NCBI RefSeq assembly: GCF_030269125.1
Contig: NZ_BSSM01000002.1
Coordinates: 496,001 to 560,000, forward strand
Length of the DNA: 64,000 nt
Source: Streptomyces hygroscopicus subsp. hygroscopicus
GTDB lineage: Bacteria > Actinomycetota > Actinomycetes > Streptomycetales > Streptomycetaceae
Direction: 5' to 3'
Of the stretch, positions 30,306 to 38,714 are shown piece after piece. The notes beneath the pieces were generated by a model. It searched no databases. It was not told where the DNA came from and worked only from the letters and a program-made list of their open reading frames with translations. Every line of letters starts with the position of its first letter. Within the stretch, counting starts at the first letter, position 1. Both the position numbers and the translations under genes were made by a program.

Positions 30306-30605
30306 CTACAGATAGATCGGGAACGTGGAGTGCACGGCGAAACCGTGCGGGCGTGCGGGGTCCCTCCTGAGGACCACCCGTGCGGCCCGCACCTCGACGG
30401 GCTCCCGGCCCGCCAGCATCATCGCCTGCAACAACACCCGTCCCACCGGCTGCTCCCGAGCGGGCCAGGCCGCCTCGATACTCAACCGCGCCCGCGTGGA
30501 CTGCGCGAGCCAACGGTGAATGAGCTGCTCGTTGGCGGTGACGACCTGCTGGGTGGCCCATTGGGCGGTCTCGCGGTCGGGGTAGGTGGCGGATCGGGTG
30601 CGCAT
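30306..30605 (-). CDS. orphan truncated RNase A-like toxin domain
   Basis: A 99-residue gene product, MRTRSATYPDRETAQWATQQ..., that corresponds to the C-terminal part of the bacterial RNase A-like (CdiA-CT) domain. It has the DRETAQWATQQVV helix, an IHRWLAQ segment, and a closing VVLRRDPARPHGFAVHSTFP. The N-terminal part of the domain, with the catalytic His (HVG...L in relatives), is missing, and the final motif reads HSTF where relatives have LTAY. It starts at a TGATG overlap with the upstream immunity gene. It looks like a displaced toxin module kept with its own immunity gene downstream; whether it is made as a separate protein is uncertain. Confidence 0.72.
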   Translation of the reverse strand: MRTRSATYPDRETAQWATQQVVTANEQLIHRWLAQSTRARLSIEAAWPAREQPVGRVLLQAMMLAGREPVEVRAARVVLRRDPARPHGFAVHSTFPIYL

Positions 30606-31339
30606 CAGCCGACGCCCCCGCTCCGCTGTGCGCCAGGCGGTGTCCAGAGCGGTGAGTGGGCTTCCTTCAGGTGCTCGATGCAGTGCCGGGCGAGCAGCGG
30701 GAAGAAGTCGAGGAAGTCCGCGCTGCCCGATCCACCGCCCATCACCCCGAAGAAGAACGTGTCCATCTGCTCCTCGGTGTGGAAAAGAGCGAGTGCCTGG
30801 TAGCACTCGGACACGACGCTCGGCAGCTGCCACGGGCACTGCGGGTGTGACTCCTCGATGAACATGCGGATTCCTTCCTCCACGGTGGAGTCCTGCATGT
30901 CGTCGCTGACCGCCGCGCCGTCTTGGCCCCAGTAGATCGGCATGATCTGGGAGAAACGCGGGAATCGCAGACGCAGCTCATCCGCGCTCAGCGGGACGTC
31001 CTCGGAGGACCGCCAATTCCCGCTCTCCAGATGCTCGGCGATCTCCCGGAGGACCTGGGGCGTGCGGTCCTCGGTCTCCGCGCGAGGAATCCGACCGAGA
31101 GCTTCGTGCGTGGGACAGACCTCGAACAACTCGGCGGCCACACGCAGTTCGGCGGCGATCTCGCGCAGATTGCGGCCACCGTCCTGTTCGGCAGTCCGCA
31201 TTCCACGGATGAGAGGGAACAGTCGCCTCCGCCACTGAGCGGAGTCGTCGGGAATCCTTGTGTTCCACCCGTCATACGGGGCCAGGAGTACGCGAGCCCC
31301 CTGAAGGCTCCAGTAGTCCACAGATCTCGCATCCGTCAT
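30605..31339 (-). CDS. probable immunity protein of the RNase A-like toxin
   Basis: I do not recognise the family. The 244-residue product is acidic, Trp/Phe-rich and lacks signal or membrane segments. Notable stretches are YWSLQGARVLLAPYDGWN, FSQIMPIYWGQDG and MDTFFFGVMGGGSGSADFLDFFP. It begins 16 bp after the toxin stop on the same strand, the usual place of the cognate immunity gene in polymorphic-toxin loci. Its stop overlaps the start of the truncated toxin gene. Its role is inferred from position. Confidence 0.75.
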   Translation of the reverse strand: MTDARSVDYWSLQGARVLLAPYDGWNTRIPDDSAQWRRRLFPLIRGMRTAEQDGGRNLREIAAELRVAAELFEVCPTHEALGRIPRAETEDRTPQVLREIAEHLESGNWRSSEDVPLSADELRLRFPRFSQIMPIYWGQDGAAVSDDMQDSTVEEGIRMFIEESHPQCPWQLPSVVSECYQALALFHTEEQMDTFFFGVMGGGSGSADFLDFFPLLARHCIEHLKEAHSPLWTPPGAQRSGGVG

Positions 31340-31355
31340 GTGATCATCCTACTTC

Positions 31356-33299
31356 TTACAGATCTTTCGGCATCGAGGTCATCACGGTGAAGGGAGGATC
31401 GAGATCCTCGTTGTAGACGAGGCGCGTCTCGACGCCCTGCACAGGCCTCGCTTTGTCCGCCGGGAAAGGATCGCTCTTGAGTTCCGCCTTGCTGATGCTC
31501 CGGCCGCTGTCTCCGTACGGAGTATTGGGGACGCTGATGTCCAGTCGCTTCCGCTTGCCGGGGTCGTTTTCCTTCTGCTCGGCGATCCATTCGCTGATCT
31601 GCTGGGAATTCTGGTCGATGTTGTACTGCGTCATCTTCTGCGCGGAATCCAGATCGGCAAAGGTCGACGCCTCCCCGACCTGGGGCTGGCCATAAGGCCA
31701 GTCCGTACCCGGGCGAGGCGGTTTCTTGAGCTCGTCCCGCAGACGTTGCGCCAACTGCTCATCGGTCAGGCCGACATGCTTGGTGACGGTGTGCGAGTTC
31801 TGCATCCACTCCGTGGAGGCCAGATCGACCTTGTACACCCCGTGGTCGGCGTCACCCGGCGTGCTCCACTTGTGCTCGTTCTTGAAGTCGTTGAGCGAGC
31901 GCGCCCCGAACGCCTCGGCCCGCGCCTCCTCCGCCACGTACGTCGGAGCGCTCAGCGCCGCCTCGTTCAGCTCGGGGATGAGCGCCCGGAGCTTCTCCGC
32001 CCCTTCGTGGAACGCCTTGTTGTAGTCGTCCACCGCCTTGTCGGCCCCGGACTTGTCCATGTGCGAGCGGAAGACCACGACCACCTTGCCGAACGTCGCG
32101 ATGGCGGCCATCTTGGTGAAGTCCTCCCAGCTGAAGCCGTCGGGCGTCAGGTCCTTGACCGTGGCCTTGGCCGCCTCGATGCCGAGGTGTTCGGTGATCT
32201 TGCGGCACGTCTCCGCGGCGGTCGCCACATCGTGGAATGCCGTCTTCATCTCGTCGCCGGTCTTTTTCAGCACCTCGATGATGGGGCGGCGGGCAGACGG
32301 CGCCATCGAGGGATTGGTGCGCCAGTCCCGCCCTCCGGTGTCCTGGGGGCCCATGAAGCCGCCGTCCGGCTTCCAGCTCCGCCCCCAGGCAGTCGTGCCC
32401 CAGATCGACTGGCAGAAGGCGTTCATGGCGCCCTGCCACTCGCTGTTGCCGCTGTCGGTCAGGTACGCCATGCAGCCGGTGAACGACTCGGCGGACTTCT
32501 GCGCGGACTTTCCCGCGGCTTCCCAGGCGTTCCCGATACTGCGCAGATCGTCGGTCTCGGCTCCGGGAGTGATCTCGGCCGTCTTGCCCAGCCTCAGGCC
32601 CTCCTCGATGGCGGGCTTGATCAGGTCGGCCAGGAAGTCGGGGACTTCGCCGATCGCGCCCACGATGGGGATGTCCGTGCCATCGCCGGTCCCCGTCCAC
32701 TTGATCGAGGCGACGGGACCGTAGGACACGTTGCCCACGCCGATCGGCGGATCTCTGCGCGGTGGCGGCCCATAGACGCCGCGGGACGCCCAGTCGGCTG
32801 CCACGTAGTTGTTCGCCGTCAGGGTGAGCCCGACGGCGACCCCGCCGATGCTGGCCACGGCTTTCGCCCAGACCTCCAGGAACAGCTTGGCGACCTCGTC
32901 GTACGCCTTCACGAAGTCGTCGGGGCCTGACCCCTTTCCAGCCGCTTGCCGGTGGTTCACGTCCTCGACCAGGTGCGTGGCGGCCTTGTGGAAGGTGAAT
33001 TGTTCGTCGCGGACGAGCGCGGACGTGTAGTAGACGTGACCGGGCTCGATGTGGAAACCCTTGCCGTCACTTCCCGGCGCGGCCTGCTTCAGCTGCTCCC
33101 GCTCCCACTTGCGGCGGGCGTCCGACGGCCGGCCGTCGGCGCCGGTGGGAGGCGGCGGCGGAGGCTCGTAGTTCGGATCCGGGGACGTGCCGGGACTGGG
33201 ACTCGGCAGCTTGGGCGAGCTCGGCCCGGAGTTCGAGGGGTGGGGGTCCGCGGAGGGACTGGCGGAGGGAGACGGCTGTGGCGGGGGCGGGGTCGCCAT
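31356..33299 (-). CDS. polymorphic toxin with C-terminal RNase A-like domain
   Basis: Probable secreted interbacterial toxin of 647 residues. Residues 1-55 are Pro/Ser-rich. The middle (about 60-500) is helical with a small hydrophobic AVASIGGVAVGLTLTA stretch and looks like a WXG-associated trafficking region. Residues 503-647 match the CdiA-CT RNase A-like domain: HTVTKHVGLTDEQLAQRLRD (catalytic His about 508), ASTFADLDSAQK, ISEWIAEQ, and a closing RLVYNEDLDPPFTVMTSMP. Relatives end with a Thr-x-Tyr motif; here it is Thr-Ser-Met. It overlaps the preceding WXG100 gene as TGATG. No type VII secretion ATPase is nearby. Confidence 0.85.
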   Translation of the reverse strand: MATPPPPQPSPSASPSADPHPSNSGPSSPKLPSPSPGTSPDPNYEPPPPPPTGADGRPSDARRKWEREQLKQAAPGSDGKGFHIEPGHVYYTSALVRDEQFTFHKAATHLVEDVNHRQAAGKGSGPDDFVKAYDEVAKLFLEVWAKAVASIGGVAVGLTLTANNYVAADWASRGVYGPPPRRDPPIGVGNVSYGPVASIKWTGTGDGTDIPIVGAIGEVPDFLADLIKPAIEEGLRLGKTAEITPGAETDDLRSIGNAWEAAGKSAQKSAESFTGCMAYLTDSGNSEWQGAMNAFCQSIWGTTAWGRSWKPDGGFMGPQDTGGRDWRTNPSMAPSARRPIIEVLKKTGDEMKTAFHDVATAAETCRKITEHLGIEAAKATVKDLTPDGFSWEDFTKMAAIATFGKVVVVFRSHMDKSGADKAVDDYNKAFHEGAEKLRALIPELNEAALSAPTYVAEEARAEAFGARSLNDFKNEHKWSTPGDADHGVYKVDLASTEWMQNSHTVTKHVGLTDEQLAQRLRDELKKPPRPGTDWPYGQPQVGEASTFADLDSAQKMTQYNIDQNSQQISEWIAEQKENDPGKRKRLDISVPNTPYGDSGRSISKAELKSDPFPADKARPVQGVETRLVYNEDLDPPFTVMTSMPKDL

Positions 33300-33610
33300 C
33301 AGGCCGCCCCCCAACCACGCAGTACCGCACGGTGCGCCGCCGCGTAGTTGGCGTGGCCGGTGGTGACGTACTCGTGCAGCCACTTCTGGGCCGCCTGGAG
33401 ATCCTGGGCGGAGCGGTCCCACTCGTCGAGCTTCTGCACGAAGACCTCGCGGGCTTCACCCTTCCAGGACAGGACGACCGGTTCCGCACGGTCGAAGAGG
33501 TCCTCCAGCTCGCCGTTGAGTTGTCTGAGGATGTCTTCCAGGTCGGAGGCGAGTTCGTGCAATGTGGAGAACGAGACGGTGATGTGGTCGTCGCCGGAGC
33601 CGGCCGACAT
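33299..33610 (-). CDS. WXG100-family (ESAT-6-like) protein
   Basis: A 103-residue helical-hairpin protein with the central SWKGEA (W-x-G) turn between two amphipathic helices, FSTLHELASDLEDILRQLNG and AREVFVQKLDEWDRSAQDLQ. AGGGGGG precedes the ATG. Its stop is shared with the start of the toxin gene, so it is probably the dedicated partner or chaperone that targets the toxin to a type VII secretion machine. Confidence 0.88.
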   Translation of the reverse strand: MSAGSGDDHITVSFSTLHELASDLEDILRQLNGELEDLFDRAEPVVLSWKGEAREVFVQKLDEWDRSAQDLQAAQKWLHEYVTTGHANYAAAHRAVLRGWGAA

Positions 33611-33631
33611 GATCCCCCCTGTGTCGGTACG

Positions 33632-34057
33632 TCAGAAGCCGTCGAGTGCGCTGCGCGGGTGAACTGGTGTGCCGTCGGCTTCGGCATACGGCGTGGAGAG
33701 CCTGTCGACCGCGCTGTCGATGTCGATGTGGATCCGCCGCATGTGTTCGAGCACCTGGAGGTCATCGGCGCTGAAACCGTCGCGGCTCAGCCGCACGGCC
33801 TCTTCGAGCTGCCTCAGCACTTCCCGGATGCGCACGGCGTCCTCCGCCGCCGCGCGGTGGAACTCCCGGTACGCCGTCGCCGCGGGCCCCCGCCAGCCGG
33901 CCTCGATGCGGTCGACCAGCTCGTCCATGCGCCGGACCTGCTGGTCGAGATGGTTCTGCATGTGGTCGAGGTCGTTCGCCAGCTTGGTGAGGTCCTCGGA
34001 CGACACGTGCAGGTCGGCGCCTTGCTGGTGCCCCTGTCCCGTCCCTCGCCTGCCCAT
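33632..34057 (-). CDS. WXG100-family protein with C-terminal extension
   Basis: A 141-residue protein with GWRGPAA as the W-x-G turn, flanked by helices LTKLANDLDHMQNHLDQQVRR and TAYREFHRAAAEDAVRIREVL. A C-terminal extension of about 40 residues (HMRRIHIDIDSAVDRLSTPYAEADG) goes beyond the usual 100. It is the first gene of the toxin operon, 21 bp before the second WXG100 gene. The two may form a heterodimer, as EsxA/EsxB do. Confidence 0.87.
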   Translation of the reverse strand: MGRRGTGQGHQQGADLHVSSEDLTKLANDLDHMQNHLDQQVRRMDELVDRIEAGWRGPAATAYREFHRAAAEDAVRIREVLRQLEEAVRLSRDGFSADDLQVLEHMRRIHIDIDSAVDRLSTPYAEADGTPVHPRSALDGF

Positions 34058-34463
34058 GTCGCATCTCCCCCGGTCACCAGCGGTACCAGCGGCCCGCCGA
34101 CGAGGCCATTCTACGGCGGGCCCGCCGGAAGACCTTCCGGGTGCTTCCGGTAGTCAACTCCTCACCCGCGCAGGTGAACTGGACGCGCAGCGGTCGCACG
34201 GCGGCTCATCCGTTCGACAGCGCCACGGCCCTGGTCGCCGCTTCCGTCACCGACGCGTTCGCGCCCGGCGGCATTCCCCGCGATCCGCGTCGCGGCATTC
34301 TGCTCGGCCTTCGCCCGGACCCGTGACACCCCAGGTGACGCCTCCTCGACCGGGCAGCCCCGTCCGGCAGCATCTGCACGGTCGTCTCCAGGGGCGTCAC
34401 ACCGGCTCCTTATCGGTATCGGCACGAGCCTCACAGCGGCGTCGCGCCCCTCCCGGACGCCGG
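34058..34463. other. gene-free interval (406 bp)
   Basis: Short open frames exist on both strands but none has a convincing start, family match or codon bias. It should contain the promoter of the toxin operon (first start at 34057). I see no clear -10/-35 and no repeats. Confidence 0.5.
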
Positions 34464-34838
34464 CTACTGCGGCCCGAAGGAGATATTGCCGTGGACGTCA
34501 CGAGCCTGGACGAGGTTCGTGACGGTTCCGCTGTTGGTGTTGTGCAGGCCAGGCATGTCGGGCAGCTCACGTACGACGTCGAGCAGAGTCGGGCGCTCGG
34601 CCAGGACAGCGGCGAGGTATCCGGCCCAGTACGCTCTCTGGGCGGCCTCGTCGTCGCCCATTCCTGCGGCCTGGCGGTGGGCCGTGTCGAGGCGGCGCTC
34701 GACATCGGCTCGCGCTTGGCCGGTCTGCCGGCTCCAGCGACGCGCCAGGGTGTCGCGTACGTGTGTCCAGCCGTCGGTGAGAATCGCCGTGACAAGGGCC
34801 TGGGCGCTGGGCAGGAGCACGGATGTCATCGGGTCCAT
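34464..34838 (-). CDS. small protein with C-terminal QARDV motif
   Basis: A 124-residue protein: helical N-terminal part with Arg-rich RDTLARRWSRQTGQARADVERRL and an ERPTLLDVVRELPDM segment, then a C-terminal tail SGTVTNLVQARDVHGNISF (103-121). The same motif occurs at the N-terminus of the NB-ARC/TPR protein encoded at 35744-38110. The start may be ATG at 34838 or 34829. It is divergent from the formyltransferase gene. No enzymatic domain is seen; I infer an adaptor or sensor in a multi-gene system. Confidence 0.72.
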   Translation of the reverse strand: MDPMTSVLLPSAQALVTAILTDGWTHVRDTLARRWSRQTGQARADVERRLDTAHRQAAGMGDDEAAQRAYWAGYLAAVLAERPTLLDVVRELPDMPGLHNTNSGTVTNLVQARDVHGNISFGPQ

Positions 34839-34898
34839 GAGATGATCACGCACCTTTGCGGTTCGGCTTCGCCCGTCATGGTGGAAGGTGGCTGACGG

Positions 34899-35738
34899 AT
34901 GCGCGTAGTGCTGATGTCGTACGGGGCTGAGGGCTTCGAGGACCTGCAAGCGGCATGCGAGGCAGCCGGTCATTCCCCGGTCGCGTACGTGTGCGCTGCA
35001 TCGCAGGATGGGGCTGCCGCGGATGAGGTTCTGGCGGCGATGCCGCCCGGTCCCGATCTGCTGGTCCCTCGCAGTCCGCAGGGTCTCGCGCTCGGCCTCG
35101 CCGGATACGAACCCGATGTCGTCGTGTGCTACGGGATTCCATGGCGCCTGCCCGCGTCTGTGCTGCGCATGCCACGGCTTGGGGTGTTGAACGTCCATCC
35201 GTCGCTGCTTCCGCGGCACCGGGGGCCGATGCCGGTGCACTGGGCCCTGCGGCACGGTGACGAGGAGACCGGGGTGACGGTCCACTGGATGGACAAAGCG
35301 TTCGACAGCGGCCCGGTCGTGGCCCAGCGCGGTGGCATTCTGCTGCCGGACGACCTGGTCGGCGACGTGGTCTTCACACAGGTCCGGGAAACGATCCGGG
35401 CTCTGGTGCCGGAGGCGCTGGCCCTGGCGGAAGGGGGTTTCGCAGGGACGCCGCAGGACGAGTCGCTGGCGTCGTACGAGGGTTCCATGGGGCCCGAGAG
35501 CTCGGTCATCGACTGGAGCCGGCCGGCTCGGGAGATCCACAACCTGGTGCGGGCCTACCGTTTCGGCCTGTTCGCCGTGCCGGGGCCGCTGGCGGTCGTT
35601 CGGGGCGAGTGGGTCAGTGTGCTGCGGACCAGCGTCAGCGAGGTGAGCGGTGTGAGGATGCGGTGCGGGGACGGGTCGCTGTGGGTCACCGAATCGGTGC
35701 CGCTTCCGGCTCGTGATCACTGGCTGGCCCCGGCGTGA
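34899..35738 (+). CDS. formyltransferase-family protein (Fmt-like)
   Basis: A 279-residue protein with the formyltransferase N-terminal Rossmann fold and catalytic triad N98, H100 and D136 in LNVHPSLLPRHRGP and MDKAFDSGPV. A C-terminal Fmt-type domain follows (SSVIDWSRPAREIHNLVRAY). It is shorter and more diverged than housekeeping methionyl-tRNA formyltransferase (about 310 residues), so it is more likely a paralogue acting on another amine or tRNA. It lies among NB-ARC/QARDV-type genes, converging on the NB-ARC gene with a 5-bp gap. Confidence 0.87.
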   Translation: MRVVLMSYGAEGFEDLQAACEAAGHSPVAYVCAASQDGAAADEVLAAMPPGPDLLVPRSPQGLALGLAGYEPDVVVCYGIPWRLPASVLRMPRLGVLNVHPSLLPRHRGPMPVHWALRHGDEETGVTVHWMDKAFDSGPVVAQRGGILLPDDLVGDVVFTQVRETIRALVPEALALAEGGFAGTPQDESLASYEGSMGPESSVIDWSRPAREIHNLVRAYRFGLFAVPGPLAVVRGEWVSVLRTSVSEVSGVRMRCGDGSLWVTESVPLPARDHWLAPA

Positions 35739-35743
35739 AGTCG

Positions 35744-38110
35744 TCACCGCTGGACGATGCTTTCCCGTAGTCGTACAGCGCGTGGATCGGTGAACGCCGT
35801 GAGCAGGTCGCATGCGTCCGCTCGTGCGTCAGCGGCCTCCTGCGGTGCGCCGGCACGGTCCAGGGCATCCGCCAAGTGCGCCAGCGTTCTTGCCATCTCC
35901 CATGTCTGCTCGAGGTCGCGGTAGATGGTCACTGCCCGGCGGTGGCATTCGGCGGCTTCCTGGGCGCGGCCGAGTTGCAGATGCGTCTGCCCGAGGCCGT
36001 TCCGAGCTGCGGCTTGGCGGGCGCGGTCCCCCAACTGTTCTTGGAGCGCGGCGGCGCGACGGTAGGAGACCAGTGCCTCGGTGGGATGTCCAGTGGCGCG
36101 TTGGGCATCACCCAGGGCCAGTAGCCAGTAGCCTTCCGCGGCTGCGCTGCGGATCTCCGTGGCGATGGCTACGGCCTGCTCGGCGTGTGCCAACGCGGCA
36201 TCCGGGTTTCCGCAGTCCAACTCCGCCATGGCGAGGAGCCGGAGAGCATTGCCCTCGGCGTGACGGTCGCCGCGGTCCCTGAACACCTCGATGCCCCGGC
36301 GCAGCGGGCCGAGGGCGCCGACCGGGTGCCCGAGTTCCAGTTCCACCTGCGCGAGGTTGACTGCTACGCGAGGCTCCCAGAACCCGTCGTTCAGCGCGGA
36401 GAGCAGCTGCCTGCTGTCTTCGAACGCCGCCTGCGCCTGTGCGAGGTTGCGGCGGCGCAGTTCGAGCAGGCCGAGGCCGTTGAGCGTCAGCGCCTCACCG
36501 AAGGTATCGCCAAGCTCCCGGCGCAGGGTCAGCGCCGTCTCGTAGTGCTCGGCGGCGGATGCCAGGCACTGGGACTGGGCGTACGCCATGCCGAGGCTCT
36601 CCTCCAGTTCGGCTTCGGCGCCCACGTCGCCGTCGCGCCGGGCGGCCTCCAGACCGATCTGCGAGGTGGCGAGCCAGTCCTGGAACGGATTGTTGGTCAT
36701 GTAGACGGCACGCAGGACAACCGCCAGCTGCCAGGCGATCCGGTCCAACCTGCCGCCCGCGGCCGCACGCACGGCAGCCACCAAGTTGTCCCGCTCCGCC
36801 TCGTACCAGCGCATCGCCTGCGCCTCGTCGGCGAAACGCAGCTCCGGCAGTCCCGCGTCGGCAGGTACCAGCTCCACGCGGGGCTCCTGCGGTGCGACGC
36901 GTGCCTGCACCGCGTCGGCGGTGTGCAGGTACCAGGTCAGCACCCTGTGCAGCGCGTCGTGGCGCTCCTCCGGGCTCTGCTCCACCCGCGCCTGATCGGC
37001 GGCATAGGCACGCAGCAGGTCATGCAGGCGGAAGCGATCAGAGGCGGTCTGATCGACCATATGCGCGGCAACGACGACATCAAGCAGGCGTCGCGCGGTA
37101 CGGATGTCGACTCCTGCGAGGGCTGCCGCGGCCGTGTCGCTGAAGTCCGGCCCGGGGTGCAGTCCGAGCAACCGGAAGAGCCGGGCGGCATCTGAGGGCA
37201 ACGCGCGATATGACCATGTGAACACGGGGCGCACCGCCTCGGACTCCTCGTCGCCGTCTGCCGACAGGACTTCCCACCGACCGGACTCGTCACGCAGCTC
37301 ACCGATCAATTCCGCCAGGTCCATCAACGGCCGCCCCGCCGCGCGCTCGGCAGCGATCCTGAGTGCCAACGGCAGGCGCGCACACAGCGAGGCGAGCTCC
37401 GCCACCTGCGCTGGATCGTCCTCGTCCCGGTAGCCCCGGGTGACGCTGCGCAGCAGAGCGACCGAGCCGTCCTGGTCGAGGACATCCAGCGTGAGACGCC
37501 GTGCTCCCTCCCGAATCGTCAGGCCAGGCAGACGGTGCCTGCTGGTCACGATGACCAGGCAGCCCGGCGTCGCCGGCAGCAAAGGCCTGACCTGGGACGC
37601 GCTGGCCGCGTTGTCGAGCACGATCAGCAGCCTGCGGCCGACAAGCCCCGAGCGGAAGGCCGCAGCCATGTGCTCGCCCTCGGCATGAACCGCGTCCGCG
37701 GGGGCGCCAAGCACCCGTAGGAAGCTTTCGAGGACACGCTCGTACCTGACCGGGGCCTGGAGGTCGTAGCCGTGGAGGTCGGCATACAACTGGCCGTCCG
37801 GGAACCGGTCTCGGACCGCGTGCGACCAGTGCAGGACCAGGGACGTCTTGCCGACTCCCGCAGTGCCGGTCACCAGCAGCACCTGTGGATGGGCGAGACC
37901 GTCGTCGAGCAGACGGTCTAGGGCCTCGCGCTCGGCGCGTCGATTGACGAAGCCCTGCCCAGCCAAAGGGAGTTGGTAAGGCACCGGTGGCCGCACGCGA
38001 TCGGGCGCCGGAGCATGGAAATGCACACCGCCCCGCACGTCGCGGGCCTGCACGACGTCACGGGCGGTGCCGGAGAGTGAGGAGTTGACTTCCTCGCGCG
38101 GCTCATGCAC
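35744..38110 (-). CDS. NB-ARC ATPase/TPR protein with N-terminal QARDV motif
   Basis: A 788-residue STAND-type NTPase. Residues 13-31 carry SGTARDVVQARDVRGGVHF. An NB-ARC module follows, with P-loop GTAGVGKTS (82-90) and LIVLDNAASASQVRPLLP. Then come a winged-helix region and about ten TPR-like repeats (for example AEHYETALTLRRELGD and ALVSYRRAAALQEQLGD). No DNA-binding domain is present, unlike SARP regulators, so it is a signalling or conflict-type NTPase. The GTG at 38110 overlaps the DUF6879 gene by 8 bp. Confidence 0.88.
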   Translation of the reverse strand: MHEPREEVNSSLSGTARDVVQARDVRGGVHFHAPAPDRVRPPVPYQLPLAGQGFVNRRAEREALDRLLDDGLAHPQVLLVTGTAGVGKTSLVLHWSHAVRDRFPDGQLYADLHGYDLQAPVRYERVLESFLRVLGAPADAVHAEGEHMAAAFRSGLVGRRLLIVLDNAASASQVRPLLPATPGCLVIVTSRHRLPGLTIREGARRLTLDVLDQDGSVALLRSVTRGYRDEDDPAQVAELASLCARLPLALRIAAERAAGRPLMDLAELIGELRDESGRWEVLSADGDEESEAVRPVFTWSYRALPSDAARLFRLLGLHPGPDFSDTAAAALAGVDIRTARRLLDVVVAAHMVDQTASDRFRLHDLLRAYAADQARVEQSPEERHDALHRVLTWYLHTADAVQARVAPQEPRVELVPADAGLPELRFADEAQAMRWYEAERDNLVAAVRAAAGGRLDRIAWQLAVVLRAVYMTNNPFQDWLATSQIGLEAARRDGDVGAEAELEESLGMAYAQSQCLASAAEHYETALTLRRELGDTFGEALTLNGLGLLELRRRNLAQAQAAFEDSRQLLSALNDGFWEPRVAVNLAQVELELGHPVGALGPLRRGIEVFRDRGDRHAEGNALRLLAMAELDCGNPDAALAHAEQAVAIATEIRSAAAEGYWLLALGDAQRATGHPTEALVSYRRAAALQEQLGDRARQAAARNGLGQTHLQLGRAQEAAECHRRAVTIYRDLEQTWEMARTLAHLADALDRAGAPQEAADARADACDLLTAFTDPRAVRLRESIVQR

Positions 38111-38714
38111 CCGTCGGAGGCTTGAGGTGAGCCACTTCGCTGTCGAAGAACGTGCCGATGTCCTCACCCAGCACGTACAACTCCCCAACCCGCGTCGCGA
38201 CGCGATCCCTCGTGCTCTCACCGAGATACCGCACAGCCCCGTCCAGGACACCCTCCGCGTCGTAGAGGATCTCGTACACCGTGTCGTCGTTGAGCGTGAC
38301 CAACTCCGGTACCGGATGCTCGCCTTCGTATGCCGCGATGTGTTCCGGGCCGATGACACGGATCAGCTCACCGCACTCGGCCCGCACACGCAGCAGATGC
38401 AACTCCCACTGCAAGTACGGCGTGAGCGGCTGCTCCACCACACGGACACGCAGCAGACGACACCGATGGCGCGCAGCCACACGGGACACGTCGAGGAGCT
38501 CGGCACGCCGGGCCTCCATCAGCCTCAGCGCCTCCTCCCAGTCCCCCCGGGCAAAGGCCTCCCAGCTCGCATCGCCCGGCTCACGGAAGTGCTGGCGACG
38601 TTCGAGCTTCCACGAATCGCACCCGTCAACAGCGAAATCCCTGCTGCGGAAGTCCTCGCGGTAGGCCTCTAGTCCCAGCCGCTCTCCGGACGAGGCGCCA
38701 AGAAGGTCACGCAT
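38103..38714 (-). CDS. DUF6879-family protein
   Basis: A 203-residue soluble protein whose sequence (DSWKLERRQHFREPGDASWEAFARGDWEEALRLME, RVRVVEQPLTPYLQWELHLLRVRAECGE) matches what I know of DUF6879, a streptomycete family usually next to small hypothetical and signalling genes. Function unknown. It overlaps both neighbours by 8 bp, forming a three-gene minus-strand operon with the 89-residue gene and the NB-ARC/TPR gene. Confidence 0.82.
   Translation of the reverse strand: MRDLLGASSGERLGLEAYREDFRSRDFAVDGCDSWKLERRQHFREPGDASWEAFARGDWEEALRLMEARRAELLDVSRVAARHRCRLLRVRVVEQPLTPYLQWELHLLRVRAECGELIRVIGPEHIAAYEGEHPVPELVTLNDDTVYEILYDAEGVLDGAVRYLGESTRDRVATRVGELYVLGEDIGTFFDSEVAHLKPPTGA

Noticed and set aside
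34162..34434. 90-residue minus-strand open frame between toxin and QARDV genes
   Set aside because: No ribosome site, no family resemblance, alternative frames equally open.
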